From Ictalurus punctatus (taxonomy: Eukaryota > Chordata > Actinopteri > Siluriformes > Ictaluridae): a stretch of 64,000 bases of DNA. Under the pieces are notes generated by a model. It saw only the letters and a list, made by a program, of their open reading frames with translations. It did not search any database and was not told the DNA's origin. A program made the position numbers and the translations under genes. Shown here in pieces: positions 39,133 to 53,464 of the stretch; the first letter of the stretch is position 1; every line of letters starts with the position of its first letter. The DNA lies in the NCBI RefSeq assembly GCF_001660625.3, contig NC_030421.2:24623387-24687386 (forward strand), given 5' to 3'.

Positions 39133-42100
39133 CTACTCACATAGGAGCTCCCATTCTCATGAGTCATTACTCTGCAGTCAAAGATGCATTCTGCAGAAAT
39201 GCTACTGCCATCTTCTGGAGGAGACAAGCATCACATCACAATTTTTCATCAGATTGAATTCCTAAACCTTTGACTTCTGGAAAATTTACATTGTTAAAGG
39301 TGTTATAGGTCTTCTGGGTTTCTGGTTTGAGCCTATGGTGAGCTCAGGACTGCAAAGAGGCAGGTTATAATATTAATTTAACACCTTGATGGAAGACGGT
39401 CACTGAGCTCTACCACACCATCTTATCCTCTTGCACAGGTATCTGGAGGAGGGGAAGCTGGAGTTAGCTGCAGCTGAGAAACAGAGGATTGAGGAGCTTC
39501 AGCGGGCGAGGAGGAAGTGGCACGAAGAAAGCAACACCAAACATCAGCCACGCTTTTTTAAGTGAGTGTGTTATCACACCTTGTTTTCTGGACACATTAA
39601 TTCTAGTTGTAGTATATAGGATGTATTGTAGGAATTCAATATGTAGAATCTTCATTCACTGTGTAATCAGATGTAATCTAACATATAAAGAACACTCATG
39701 AACACGGTCTTATTGTGTGTGTGAAAAGTAAACTCGTAAAGTGTGTTTTTATGGTTAAATACTGTATCAGGAGTTACAGTGAGGGTAAAAAGTATTTGAT
39801 CCCCTGCTGATTTTGTACGTTTGCCCACTGACAAAGAAATGATCAGTCTATAATTTTAATGGTAGATTTATTTGAACAGTGAGAGACAGAATAACAACAA
39901 GAAAATCCAGAAAAACGCATGTAAAAATGTTATAAATTGATTTGCATTTTAATGAGGGAAATAAGTATTTGACCCCCTCTTAATCAGAAAGATTTCTGGC
40001 TCCCAGGTGTCTTTTATACAGGTAACGAGCTGAGATTAGGAACACACTCTTAAAGGGAGTGCTCCTAATATCAGTTTGTTACCTGTATAAAAGACACCTG
40101 TCCACAGAAGCAATCAATCAATCAGATTCCAAACTCTCCACCATGGCCAAGACCAAAGAGCTCTCCAAGGATGTCAGGGACAAGATTGTAGACCTACACA
40201 AGTCTGGAATGGGCTACAAGACCATTGCCAAGTAGCTTGGTGAGAAGGTGACAACAGTTGGTGCGATTATTTGCAAATGGAAGAAACACAAAAGAACTGT
40301 CAATCTCCCTCGGCCTGGGGCTCCATGCAAGATCTCACCTCATGGAGTTGCAACGATCATGAGAACAGTGAGGAATCAGCCCAGAACTACGCAGGAGGAT
40401 CTTGTCAATGATCTCAAGGCAGCTGGGACCATAGACACCAAGAAAACAATTGGTAACACACTACGCCGTGAAGGACTGAAATCCTGCAGCGCGCGCAAGG
40501 TCTGCTGCTCAAGAAAGCACATATACATGCCCATCTGAAGTTTGCCAATGAACATCTGAATGATTCAGAGGACAACTGGGTGAAAGTGTTGAGGTCAGAT
40601 GAGACCAAAATGGAGCTCTTTGGCATCAACTCAACTCGCCGTGTTTGGAGGAGGAGGAATGCTGCCTATGACCCCTGGAACACCATCCCCACCATCAAAC
40701 ACGGAGGTGGAAACATTATGCTTTGGGGGTGTTTTTCTGCTAAGGGGACAAGACAACTTCACCGCATCAAAGGGACGATGGATGGGGCCATGTACCGTCA
40801 AATCTTGGGTGAGAACCTCCTTCCCTCAGCCAAGGCATTGAAAATGGGTCGTGGATGGGTATTCCAGCATGACAATAACCCAAAACACACGGCCAAGGCA
40901 ACAAAGGAGTGGCTCAAGAAGAAGCACATTAAGGTCCTGGAGTGGCCTAGCCAGTCTCCAGACCTTAATCCCATAGAAAATCTGTGGAGGGAGCTGAAGG
41001 TTCGAGTTGCCAAACGTCAGCCTCAAAACCTTAATGACTTGGAGAAGATCTACAAAGAGGAGTGGGACAAAATCCCTCCTGAGATGTGTGCAAACCTGGT
41101 GGCCAACTACAAGAAACGTCTGACCTCTGTGATTGCCAACAAGGGTTTTGCCACCAAGTACTAAGTCATGTTTTGCTGAGGGGTCAAATACTTATTTCCC
41201 TCAATAAACTGCAAATCAATTTATAACATTTTTGACATGCGTTTTTCTGGATTTTCTTGTTGTTATTCTGTCTCTCACTGTTCAAATAAATCTAACATTA
41301 AAATTATAGACTGATCATTTCTTTGTCAGTGGGCAAACGTACAAAATCAGCAGGGGATCAAATACTTCTTTCCCTCACTGTAGTACTGAACATGTGACAG
41401 ACGACTATTGTTACACCATAAGGTATAGTCACCCATAAAAAAAAAAAAAAGTAAAATATTCGAGCTGCTTCAGTATGCAAATACGGACCATCCAGATTTA
41501 GCTTGTTTTGTGCTATTGTGTCAGTTTAATGGGGAAAGGCGTGAATGCGTATAGGATTTTGGGGGTGTTTCCAGTTTGCAGATTCATCTGGATTTTATAT
41601 TGAGGATAAGTATAGGAGCGGCGGTGCCCTTGTCAGACATTTCTCTGTGGAACCACAGTGTCAGTGGCCTCCTCGCCTGACGTCAGTGCCTGACCTCACT
41701 GATGTGCTTGCAGCTGAATGTGCACAAATCCCCAACGCCATGCTCCAAAATCTAGTGGAAGCGTTCCCAGAAGAGTGGAGGTTCTTATAACTGCAAAGAG
41801 GGACTGAATCTGGAAAGGGATGTTTAAATAGCAAATATGGGTGTGATGTTCAGGTTTGTTCACGGACTTTTGGCCATGTAGTGTATCTTATTCAATACAG
41901 AAAAAGAAAAATGAGATTTTCAGTACAAGGTTCAGGCTATTTCAAATTCAAGGGGCTTTTGCCAGCCACTCATTACTTTACATTTACATTTATGATATTT
42001 GGCAGACGCCCTTATCCAGAGCGACTTAGATTCATCTCATTCATACATCTGAGCCATTGAGGGTTAAGGGCCTTGCTCAAGGACCCAACAGTGCAATGTC

Positions 42101-42594
42101 TCCCTCATCACCTTGAATTGCAGTTAACACTTATCTAACACAAATTGATGTAGAAATTATAAAGTGAAATATATTTTTATATTGTGCTACAGCTTACAGA
42201 AGACATATTGAGATACACGTTACAGAACGATGTACTAATTGAATGCTGCTAGTTTGAGACTGAGGAATATTGAGGAGATAACGGATGAGGTCATGGGGTC
42301 GCTAGCAACCCAAGGTGCGCATTTAAGTCTCCAAGGACACTAATAAATAGTCTGTTAATATCAGCATGTTTGTGTTGTGTCTGTAGAGTAGACAGTATTT
42401 GAGCTTTTAACACATTTGTAATGTAGCTGCTTAATGCTTTCTTTCGCTTCATCAGCTTTCAATCTGTCCATGTTTTCATTCACAGAAAAATTGTAGACTC
42501 GAACCAGAGAGAGAAGTGGGTGTCCAATAACACATACTGGGAGCTGCGTAAGGATCCTGGCTTCCTCAAGCTGGAAAACCTTCAACTGTGGTAG
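3001..42594 (+). CDS. osbpl6: oxysterol-binding protein-related protein 6 (ORP6), complete, 22 coding exons
   Basis: ORP6 is a lipid-transfer protein at ER contact sites: a PH domain targets membranes, an FFAT motif binds VAP proteins, and the ORD carries sterol or phospholipid. Coding exons are 3001-3141, 15107-15229, 17398-17451, 17553-17666, 17819-17989, 18837-18975, 20402-20505, 22857-22949, 25144-25312, 25484-25614, 26300-26407, 26656-26793, 27904-27991, 31006-31259, 33576-33713, 35597-35660, 36213-36291, 36889-37033, 37133-37277, 37384-37510, 39439-39561 and 42486-42594. All phases join, giving 2757 nt and 918 residues (human is about 934). The PH domain is at about residues 70-166, FFAT EFFDAQE at 478-484 and the OSBP signature EQVSHHPP at 654-661; the end is NLQLW-stop. 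Human has about 31 residues (an exon near SIHILERT) between exons 1 and 2 that I could not find. ORP3 and ORP7 are less likely given near-identity to ORP6 across the ORD. Confidence 0.97.
4791..4840. repeat. tetranucleotide microsatellite (GTAT)n/(TTTG)n
   Basis: Compound repeat: tatgtatg units, then tttattta, then tttgtttg. Confidence 0.9.
5041..5290 (+). repeat. tRNA-derived SINE, catfish-type
   Basis: The head has an A-box-like ggtggcttggtagttagg and a clear B box ggttcaagcc near 5099. The body contains ttgggcccttgagcaaggcc, and the 3' end is gtgataaataaagactcatt. The head-to-tail layout fits RNA polymerase III SINEs. I recognise the body as a family abundant in catfish-like genomes, from memory only. 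Confidence 0.75.
5500..6110. mobile_element. possible Harbinger-type element remnant
   Basis: The right end reads gcagtgtgaaccaggct followed by TTA at 6111-6113, which looks like a PIF/Harbinger terminus with its 3-bp target site. At 5528 an ATG opens MADLDESEEEDKL and soon stops. I could not find a matching left terminus, so the limits are guesses. Confidence 0.3.
6539..8103 (-). mobile_element. Tc1-like transposon, full-length, inactive
   Basis: The ends are CAGTATCTCAC at 6539 and GTGAGATACTG ending at 8103, each flanked by TA (6537-6538, 8104-8105). The terminal repeats are of IR/DR type: the core aaaagtgagtacacccct occurs near both outer ends (about 6550, 8075) and again at inner sites (about 6738, 7890) on each side. 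It carries a broken transposase on the minus strand and lies in osbpl6 intron 1, opposite to the gene. Confidence 0.95.
6784..7783 (-). pseudogene. Tc1-like transposase pseudogene
   Basis: Translation would start at the ATG read from 7783 (MAPHGKELSEGLKKR) and end in GGHTKY-stop at 6784. A paired helix-turn-helix region comes first, then the DDE core with LWSDETK and QHDNDPKHTS. One frameshift lies near 7495. A second break near 6983 fuses KVMD to a stop; the sequence there goes straight to GLNPIEYLWG in another frame, so the segment before the third catalytic acid appears deleted. The product cannot be active. Confidence 0.93.
8742..8975 (+). mobile_element. Tc1-like transposon fragment
   Basis: The stretch near 8835-8885 reads SPDLN-like and EHL-EILDQ-like codons, as in Tc1 transposases around the third catalytic acid. 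The segment after about 8900 jumps to a 3' tail (cgacactttatgttggtttt). Internal sequence is missing and there are no intact ends. Confidence 0.6.
10411..10495. repeat. (TG)n then (AG)n microsatellite
   Basis: A tgtgtgtgtctgtgtgtg run is followed by gagagagagagacagagac. Confidence 0.9.
10630..11325. repeat. minisatellite with about 35-bp units in a higher-order pattern
   Basis: About 20 diverged units share the core ctgttaggcagtc, then aa(c/t)gctgcca, then ctcataact. Adjacent units at about 10637-10741 are 35 bp apart. A variant containing acagctacctattagg recurs at about 10791, 10932, 11053, 11139 and 11259, so the array expanded in blocks of several units. There are no unique spacers. Confidence 0.9.
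11864..11970. repeat. (GT)n microsatellite
   Basis: A long gt run starts near 11885 after a gcgcgcac interruption and decays to gtgcatgtgcatg. The open reading frames over it are artefacts of the repeat. Confidence 0.95.
12678..13733. mobile_element. non-autonomous hAT-like element with 8-bp target duplication
   Basis: Both edges carry ctagtatt as a direct repeat (12670-12677 and 13734-13741), the 8-bp size typical of hAT elements. The ends are filled with gactcg/cgagtc motifs in opposite orientation (about 12690-12740 and 13590-13730). The interior has no recognisable transposase. Terminal inverted repeats are only weakly alike, so the class rests mainly on the target duplication. Confidence 0.6.
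14030..14525 (+). repeat. 5S-rRNA-derived SINE (SINE3 type)
   Basis: The head at about 14060-14115 matches the internal promoter half of 5S rRNA (gaagctaagcatggttgagc, then cagtacctggatgggagacc). The body has gatgttaaaccgaggtcctg and ggtggatgctacacactagt, as in fish 5S-derived SINEs. It is a transposed copy, not a 5S gene: only the promoter half is 5S-like. Confidence 0.85.
15918..16530 (+). mobile_element. Tc1-like transposon, 5' part only
   Basis: An ATG at 16312 opens MPRSKEFYKAF. After a frameshift the DNA-binding part continues (KGFKKISKLFEIHHSAVRN, then WRRFQMTANLSRTGRSSKFSPRAENV) and stops near 16530. The catalytic core and right terminus are absent. The left edge near 15918 (cagttatgtgaaaaaataag) looks like the terminus. 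Confidence 0.7.
16557..16713. mobile_element. small MITE-like element
   Basis: The left end tggtcaccaaccctcttcct and the right end aggaacagggttggtgatca are inverted copies of each other with few mismatches. It is about 157 bp long with no coding capacity. The target duplication is unclear. It abuts the truncated Tc1 fragment. Confidence 0.65.
18779..18836 (+). repeat. osbpl6: (GT)n tract serving as the 3' splice region of osbpl6 exon 6
   Basis: About 20 GT units (18780-18819) and gcgcatgtcctctcag lead directly into exon 6 at 18837. The usual polypyrimidine tract is almost entirely UG repeat in the RNA. Confidence 0.9.
18976..20401 (+). other. osbpl6: osbpl6 intron 6, unclassified repeat-like block
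   Basis: No gene is seen. The segment about 19150-19700 is unusually G+C-rich for the window (ccggggaaacctgggagcc, and cctcccgcaccacacgtgac), contains ctttattttcttgacagtaa and has the look of an old transposon or solo LTR. I found no convincing termini. A short GATA run lies at 20058-20085. Confidence 0.4.
20527..20572. repeat. (CA)n microsatellite
   Basis: It lies 22 bases after the exon 7 donor of osbpl6. Confidence 0.95.
21062..21868 (-). mobile_element. hAT transposon, internally deleted
   Basis: The left end TAGTGATGCACTG and the right end CAGTGCATCCCTA are inverted repeats. They are flanked by gttataac (21054-21061) and gttacaac (21869-21876), an 8-bp target duplication with one mismatch. 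This end sequence is typical of Charlie-type hAT elements. The 807-bp interior still contains a minus-strand transposase fragment (separate entry). The element sits in osbpl6 intron 7. Confidence 0.88.
21489..21765 (-). pseudogene. hAT transposase C-terminal fragment
   Basis: Read on the minus strand from 21765, the frame gives TLDLADGYRCFATLLDPRFK and then EHYFDAEKKQRAQEMIQAELE. This resembles the (L)ATLLDPRFK block of hAT transposases near the dimerisation domain. One stop follows RRM; the frame then continues to 21489. It has no start codon, so ATG-based gene finding would miss it. A degraded remnant inside the hAT element is the natural reading. Confidence 0.75.
23545..23660 (-). repeat. 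SINE-like repeat fragment, reverse orientation
   Basis: The sequence cattcattcattcatgttca, then tttatcctggtcaggg and ggaccctggagctgtg, is the reverse complement of the family seen at 2087-2290. Confidence 0.6.
26656..26793 (+). other. osbpl6: osbpl6 exon 12 with FFAT motif
   Basis: The exon encodes residues 450-495. ESVSEFFDAQE contains the FFAT core EFFDAQE (478-484) with acidic and serine residues around it. In ORPs this motif binds VAP-A/B on the ER. The next exon (27904-27991) is acidic and serine-rich (SDDESYVSDVSDNISEDN), a likely phospho-regulated linker. Confidence 0.9.
26794..27245 (+). repeat. osbpl6: G/A/T-rich, C-poor degenerate repeat tract
   Basis: The first 450 bases of osbpl6 intron 12 are made of loosely repeated ggttggatgaggtgagagga-like words (ggttag, ggttgg, gggttatg) with very few C on the gene strand. 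Spacing is about 25-35 bp but irregular. Confidence 0.65.
28426..29984 (+). mobile_element. Tc1-like transposon, full-length, inactive
   Basis: Terminal inverted repeats start CAGACATGGACAAATTTGTT at 28426 and end in caaatttgtccacgtctg at 29984. Both are flanked by TA (28424-28425, 29985-29986). The left and right repeats differ at few positions over 26 bp. The element lies in osbpl6 intron 13 in the gene's orientation and encodes a broken transposase. Confidence 0.95.
28765..29828 (+). pseudogene. Tc1-like transposase pseudogene with Glu-to-Lys change
   Basis: The ATG at 28765 opens MDQKKQRRKLSEEDRKQIID, with a helix-turn-helix region and a GHGRKRK hook. A frameshift lies near 29045 and a TAG at 29244-29246. 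The DDE core is present as VLWTDEAQLELF and QQDNDPKHTAKST. The third catalytic position reads PIKHLWKEL (near 29574) where Tc1 enzymes have PIE.LW, so the acid is replaced by lysine. The copy is dead by several independent lesions. Confidence 0.93.
31746..32484 (+). mobile_element. non-autonomous inverted-repeat element, copy A
   Basis: The ends read acgtttacatggatcc on the left and ctgtccatgtaaacgt on the right. The interior has the landmark ggcgtggcgtggcatggcgt near 32280 and no coding capacity. A second copy lies inverted at 37807-38525. The superfamily is not clear: I found no convincing target duplication. Confidence 0.75.
32521..32655. repeat. TA-rich repeat with a duplicated 29-bp block
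   Basis: agtatattatatattaaatc and the bases after it occur at about 32535 and again at about 32626, around a (TA)n run at 32585-32609. Confidence 0.85.
33169..33220. repeat. (GT)n microsatellite
   Basis: A run of about 25 GT units ends in gcgcgc, in osbpl6 intron 14. Confidence 0.95.
34084..34834 (+). mobile_element. TIR transposon relic (cactttattaggaacacctgc ends)
   Basis: The left end cactttattaggaacacctg (about 34091) and the right end caggtgttcctaataaagtg (about 34807) are perfect inverted copies over 20 bp. The interior has broken Tc1-like codons, for example ISETADLL-like sequence near 34275 and SQHAYSIEPRGGW near 34462. There is no intact frame. The exact outer limits are uncertain by a few bases. 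Confidence 0.75.
36479..36857. mobile_element. PIF/Harbinger-type MITE
   Basis: The left end AGTCGGGTTCACACTGT and the right end ACAGTGTGCACCCGGCT match as inverted repeats at 15 of 17 positions. TTA flanks both sides (36476-36478, 36858-36860), the 3-bp target typical of Harbinger elements. The 379-bp element is non-coding and ends 31 bp before osbpl6 exon 18. Confidence 0.85.
37807..38525 (-). mobile_element. non-autonomous inverted-repeat element, copy B
   Basis: It is the reverse-orientation relative of copy A: tacgtttaaatggacagcag is on the left and ttgtccatgtaaaca on the right. Shared blocks in inverse order include the ccccacgccacaccgtcc landmark and the cccacatgtcttaattcg segment. 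It lies in osbpl6 intron 20 and contains a nested strong hairpin at 38166-38243. Confidence 0.75.
38166..38243. repeat. 29-bp inverted repeat (hairpin)
   Basis: Arm 38166-38194 (aaaccgcgtacttacc, then tactatatagtag) pairs with 38215-38243 (ctactatatagtagg, then gtacgcggctt), with about two mismatches and a 20-base loop. Confidence 0.9.
39074..39130. repeat. (CA)n microsatellite
   Basis: About 28 CA units in osbpl6 intron 20. Confidence 0.95.
39777..41380 (+). mobile_element. Tc1-like transposon, full-length, nearly intact
   Basis: The left end is CAGTGAGGGTAAAAAGTATT and the right end closes ccctcactg at 41380, with TA on both sides (39775-39776, 41381-41382). Long IR/DR termini are nearly perfect over about 170 bp (acaaagaaatgatcagtcta occurs at both ends in opposite orientation). 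It lies in osbpl6 intron 21 in the gene's orientation. It is probably the youngest Tc1 insertion here. Confidence 0.96.
40143..41164 (+). pseudogene. Tc1-like transposase with one nonsense codon and one frameshift
   Basis: The ATG at 40143 opens MAKTKELSKDVRDKIVDLHK. A TAG at 40233-40235 interrupts TIAK-LGEK, where related elements have glutamine (CAG). A one-base loss near 40500 shifts the frame after CSARKV. From about 40505 to 41164 the catalytic core is open, with all three acids present: RSDETK, QHDNNPKHTA and PIENLWREL. It ends in FATKY-stop. Only two lesions separate it from an open frame, so it died recently. Confidence 0.93.
41640..41895 (+). mobile_element. Tc1-like transposon, 3' end
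   Basis: The frame to 41790 ends in IPNAMLQNLVEAFPEEW, a Tc1 transposase C-terminal block. The terminus near 41867-41882 (cggacttttggccatgtagt) matches in reverse the 5' terminus at 58617, so both belong to one family. Confidence 0.7.
41978..42110. repeat. common teleost interspersed repeat
   Basis: ggcagacgcccttatccaga, then gcgacttaga, and later gggccttgctcaagg, are hallmarks of a very common fish repeat. I do not know its class. Confidence 0.5.
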
Positions 42595-45291
42595 CATCTA
42601 AATGCTTGTACGAAACATATCACCATAGCTACAGACTCCAGAAGCTTTACCTATGCACAGTACGGCTTACGTTGAAGCGCAGCGGCACGGGACTATACTG
42701 ACGGCTTTCACGTGGCTCCCGAGGGATGGATGAGGACAGACTCTGCACACGCTGCCCCACCGCTCCCTATCCAGAGTCTCTCTCACTGTAGTAACATACA
42801 GAGACAGGGTCGTTGTCACAGCAACCGTCCGGGAGTTGTAGATCTGTCCTGTTGAAGCCCGTCAGGCTTCCCGTTTACGCCCTTGCCTTAACAAGCCGCT
42901 TCTTAATAACCCAGTTTTATGCTTTTAGTGAAATCAGTTTGATTTCTTCAAGTTTAGACCGGCAGTGTGAATTTTATCTCTCGGTTACATAGACAATATC
43001 TACAGAATATCCTGCATGTTTAGATGGCAGCTTTCATTGGCATCTGCTACACCGACTTGTTGACATATCATTTGTAGTTTTGAAACGTAACCGTATTTTT
43101 GTAAGCTGTCAGAGCTGAGAACCTCATTGCCAGCGCAGGGACTGTAGGTTTGTCCCGACAGTGGGACACATATAGACCAGCCAGTTGTTTTCTTTTCATT
43201 CAGCACCATCTGCTTCTTTCAACTGTTTAGCGGCTATGACGTGGAATTGCCTAAGAGACATAGGTACCGTTTTGAATCACATTTTGTCAAGTTTGATTGT
43301 AAATGTAGTTGCGTATACTTTTGAAAATACCCTCAGAGCATTCTGATCCTACTGAGAATCTGCCATCTAAATGCGTTTAAAGACCCTAAAAACATGGCGT
43401 CTCTGTGCCGTAACCCTGTCAGTGTCCATGATTATAGCATCTCTTACAGTAGATCCAGACAGAAGACATTTACCAGGTTGTGTATACTTTACACACTGAT
43501 CACCTAAGATTGCCCATCATTCCCCAGGCATGTATTTTTAGCATATCCTCTTAAGAAAAGCTCATGTGGCTATTTTAGGATTTAATTGTTTAGTTTTTAA
43601 AGGATTAAATTAAGGATTAAACCCTTAAAGGGTTTTAAAGGTTTCATTTTGTTAAATTGTAAGAATATAAGTGGAATGTAAATGTAAACTGTTCTTCCAT
43701 TTGCTGTGTGTGTGCCAGGTTCAGGACATCCGCGCTCTCTCAGTAACAGCTGATCTATTACTACATCAGTGACACCTAGTGGCAACCCTTAAAATGAGAT
43801 TTTGTTTGTTTGTTTGTTTTTTTAAGAATATAGATTTAAGGTTTTGAACTTTTATGTCTCAATCAATGCAGTCAAATTAGAAAAGATGTTACTAAATCTC
43901 TATTCTAACTCTTATTACACCATAATAAACCTCAAACATTTGTTTAGAAAGCCTGCTTAAGCTAACGGCTTATTAACGCTTTCATGTTGTGGGCAGTGTT
44001 GAGAATCAGTTTCTTTTTCCAACCAAAGACAAGTTTTTATATTTATTTAATGCAAATTTCCCAGTTTCCAATTTATTTTGTTGAGTGAATGTTTCTATTT
44101 GTCCTACAAGACCTGCACCCATGAAACAAAATTGCACGTTTTGCTCCAGTGATTTCAACATTGCTTTGAATATTATTTTTCAATTTGCGGTTTTTGACAC
44201 ATTGATCACAAAACATATTTTCCTTTAAGAAATTGTTGCATTGTTTATGCATAGTTCATTGGATCATACTGGATTGTGCCCAGTATGTTGAGTGCAATGA
44301 ATTTACAAGCTGTTCTTTCTGTTAAACAGGAGTCACGGGCGACAAGGTCATGTGTTCATTTGAACTAGTTATAGAGATTATAGGCAGAAAAGAAAAATCC
44401 TCTCTTTATAATATCATGTCACTAGATTACCAAAACTATAATGGTAGTTCAAAAACATGTGTAAAATGTAGAGTTACCTATCTGTAAACAGACGTTCTCT
44501 CACTAACAGAATCATGTATCAGTGCATCAGTCCCACTTGCTGTGCCTTACTGCATCTATATAATACTAACACAGTACTGCACTATAGTTATAATGAGTGT
44601 TAAGTACTGAACACACACTGTATACCCGATACCAGTGCACCTTCTCCCTGAACTAACTCTGCTGTCTAGAACAGCAGTCAACATTTCTGCATAATATGTA
44701 ACTCTGCATCCTTAATCCTGATTTAAAAACAAACAGGCATCAGTCTTTTACATGGCTGCTGTATCAAAGCAAAGGCAAACCTGATACATTTTTATGTGCA
44801 ATATATATGCAAACAGTGCACCACTTGTGGTTTTACTGAATTTGTCAGGCAAGCTGAGGGACATATTCACTGTAGCGTACAGTGCAGTTAAATGTTATTG
44901 TTTGGTTTCTCTCTCGCTCGTAGTCACCAGCATGAGGGACTGGATATTTCAACCATCTTTTAATTTTAATAACTGAAACATTGAGTCAATTAATAAATAA
45001 TCCCAGGTACAAACATTTCAATCTGATATTCTAGTCAAGTGTACATGTATGTAAAGAGAAGGAACATCAGCACAACAGAAAAAGATACTGGATATCTGAG
45101 ACAATTTATCATCGTTTTCTACCTGCATGTGTACGTGGCATAGCCTGCCAATCGACGATGCTGATGCCTTATAAAGATGTTTTGTTTCAGTAGCAGTTTT
45201 TGTTTTACAGATAGATTTATTAATTGATTTTCATTATATCCAGTCTAGCAGACTCTACACTACTGTAAGTGGTGTGTTCTGGCTGAATAAA
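42595..45291 (+). other. osbpl6: osbpl6 3' UTR and downstream region
   Basis: No reading frame of interest. Candidate poly(A) signals AATAAA are at 43924-43929, 44992-44997 and 45286-45291. Which is used cannot be decided from sequence. A long 3' UTR is plausible because 42595-44990 is largely free of recognisable repeats. Confidence 0.5.
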
Positions 45292-45444
45292 TCCATTTTA
45301 CAACGGGTCTCGTCTGACGAAGTGCAATTGTATAAATGCATATTTCTCTTTCCATGATCACTGTACACCGCTGCTACATAGTGCTTGTTCCAATATACTA
45401 AACTGCTGGAAATCTGTGGCCTGGTTTTCTTCTTTATAGCACGT

Positions 45445-45490
<46 letters not shown>

Positions 45491-47275
45491 TACATGTACA
45501 TCCCAAGAAAAAGAAGTTGTGTTTTTCCAATTCTGTTGCTCTTCCCTGAGCCAAGAGTGCAAAGCTTAGAAACACCTAACTAGGCAGAAAGGCGCAGTAT
45601 AGATGGTACTATAAAACAGCATTTTATATTTAGCCCCATCTCACTGTGGTATAAACTCAACAAAAAAAAAAACAAAAAAAACCCTAAGGGAAAATTTGGT
45701 TCATTTGCACAACTTCTACACCATTCACCCAATCTACAAACTCTGTTGAGTCAGTCAAAATTCACATGCAAAACTGAACCAAGAAAGCTTCACATTGTAG
45801 CCAGTATTGACAAAATTAACTATGCTGATGATTTGACAATTAGGGGAACAACTGCTCAGCTAATCACACAAAGACTTGTTACCTCGAAAAACTGTCACTC
45901 TCCAATCAGATTTCAGTTGGCATTTCACAACCTTAACACTGGCAAATTGTAACAAAAATTGGAATGGTATATCAGCATCTATACTTTCTATAATTCTATT
46001 GGTATTCAAGCAATACGGGATCTCAAAGTAAATAATTTCCACACTTTGGCTGTCTCTATAGGTATTTAAATAGGAATATGGCATATTGTAACACCCTGGC
46101 TGTTGTGAGGAAAACGAGGACTCGGAAGGCAGGTGTGAAAGAGAGCATGGTTCTGTTTATTTTATTTTTACCATGATAAACATCTTCCCAGTGTAAATAA
46201 TTTAACAGAAATTAAACTGCCACTTTCTCTCACACACACACAAGCTCGACAAGACCCAGTTAGTTGAATTTGCTTTGCTAAGTACCACTGGCTGTCTCAG
46301 CTTAGACAAAAAAGCATGTGCATTCATTCATTCAAATTACCCACTTCTCCAAGACTCCAGTGCTAAACCATGCTCCGGCCACAACACATGTTTAGAGTAT
46401 ACAAAAAATTATTTTTAACTCGATTTTTATGCTTATTATTAAAGTAAATAGACATCAATTGTAAAACAGCCTGAAAATGTTCAACATTTTCACAGTAGGC
46501 AGTAGTTCATCAAGGAGCATTCTGCTTTCCACACTTCTGTAATAAACCTCAGTGGAGTGCTTCACATTAAATATGTAAACATAAATGTTACATTAAAAGA
46601 AATAACCTGAGGAAAACATGACATTTCAATAATAAAAGAAAATGGTTTATTTGACTTGCAATAGCCATGAATAATTATAAATAGATATACTAAATTAATT
46701 GTATTATATAGATAGAGGAATAGAGGAATTAATGATTCGTCTAAATAATTAGGAGTAAATATAAACAAAACACATTCAAAATAAGGATTTAAAAATATAA
46801 CATTTCATTTTCACATACAAATGTCAGCGAGAAATATAAACTCCTTCACACACGGCACACTTCATAAAATATGTCTTTTCTCTATCCAAATTTTCTCTCT
46901 CCCCCAGCTAGTTCATATAAAGCCTGGTTAACGTTTTATAAACCAAGAAATCTTTTAAAGAATCCAGATGATGTTTATATAGTGCTCTGTTTCTAGAGTG
47001 TGAACAACTTGTCAATAATGGCTGGTTTTGATGAGAAAATTATATACACTACGGTCAGAACTGATTCTATGATTCCTAGTTGTCACACACTCATCAGGAA
47101 TAAATAAATCTCTCTTAATAAGTAACTGACTTCAGCTTAAACAAAATGTCTGTAGTTGCAGCCAAGCTTAAGACATTGGGCAGAGCATACTTTCAGACAT
47201 TGATCCAATTTGTTCATGATGGTTCATTTAAAGCTATTATCTATGCAGTGTGGACTGGAAGGTTGTAGCTGGTGA
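45292..47275. other. intergenic DNA and prkra 3' UTR
   Basis: A (CA)n run lies at 45450-45490. The block near 46090-46380 looks repeat-like but unclassified. On the minus strand a poly(A) signal AATAAA lies at 46646-46651, about 625 bases past the prkra stop. The osbpl6 and prkra genes converge here. Confidence 0.5.
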
Positions 47276-52766
<5,491 letters not shown>

Positions 52767-52930
52767 TATTAAGGCAATTCTCACAAGTCGCGGACTATTT
52801 TGACATCCTATTTAATACAGTAGTAATGTTCTGCAGCGTCCAAACACCCGTCACCTGGCGGTTGGAGGCGTGTTTGATGTTGTAACCAATCAGAGACTGT
52901 TTTAATTGACAGACATTTGAACCTATTACA
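52767..52930 (-). promoter_or_regulatory. prkra: probable prkra promoter
   Basis: The region just upstream of the prkra ATG has moderate G+C and contains ccaat at 52886-52890 (attgg on the gene strand), about 120 bases from the start codon, as in TATA-less housekeeping promoters. No TATA box is seen. It may also serve the divergent coiled-coil gene, but 1 kb separates them. Confidence 0.4.
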
Positions 52931-53464
52931 CGCTCCACCCAATTGTTATGCTACATTCATGTCGGAATTATGGTCAGGGAAAGTAATCAACCCAAAAGTT
53001 GCACAAGAACACCATTCCATATTATTCTGATTTGTCATAGTAGGGACTTCTCTATTTTTTCACATATCCTGCTGAAAAAAAGAAAGAAACCATCACAGAA
53101 ATTCTAGTGGTTTCCACTACAAATAGCTACCATTACAAGCCATCAGCTAACCATTAAAACCATTACCATTATTATTCCTTAATGGTATCTACAAGACAAA
53201 ATGCCAACAAGGCAACAAATTACCAATAGAGACCCACAGGGACGGTTACAATTTCCATTTAAACCAATACAATTTCCATTATAATTATTAAAACCACTAC
53301 AAATTTTGTAATGGTTTCTATTGTATTTTTCAGCAGGGTATACTTTCCATAACTGCTGATTAGGCCATAGTCATTGGCTTTCATTTCTGACAGCTGATTG
53401 CATGATTACATGTTTATAGTAGGTAACGCGTAAATACCAACTAGTCTTTGTGTAAGTCCGCAAT

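Larger units (their letters stand above)
31006..42594 (+). other. osbpl6: osbpl6 exons 14-22 encoding the ORD lipid-transfer domain
   Basis: These nine exons encode residues 525-918. The lid and core start at INLWNILRNNIGKDLSKVAM, and the family signature EQVSHHPP spans the exon 15/16 junction. Conserved blocks include NKFWGKSMEI, HNILSGRRWIEHYGE, LFGKWHEGLYC and FAIELNEL. The histidine pair of the signature contacts PI4P phosphate in ORD structures. No residue of the signature is missing and the domain ends at YWELRKDPGF. Confidence 0.95.

Noticed and set aside
45746..45952. 68-codon frame with a YADDL-like word (reverse-transcriptase look)
   Set aside because: NYADDLT is suggestive, but no other reverse-transcriptase motif surrounds it; one short match is not enough to call a LINE.
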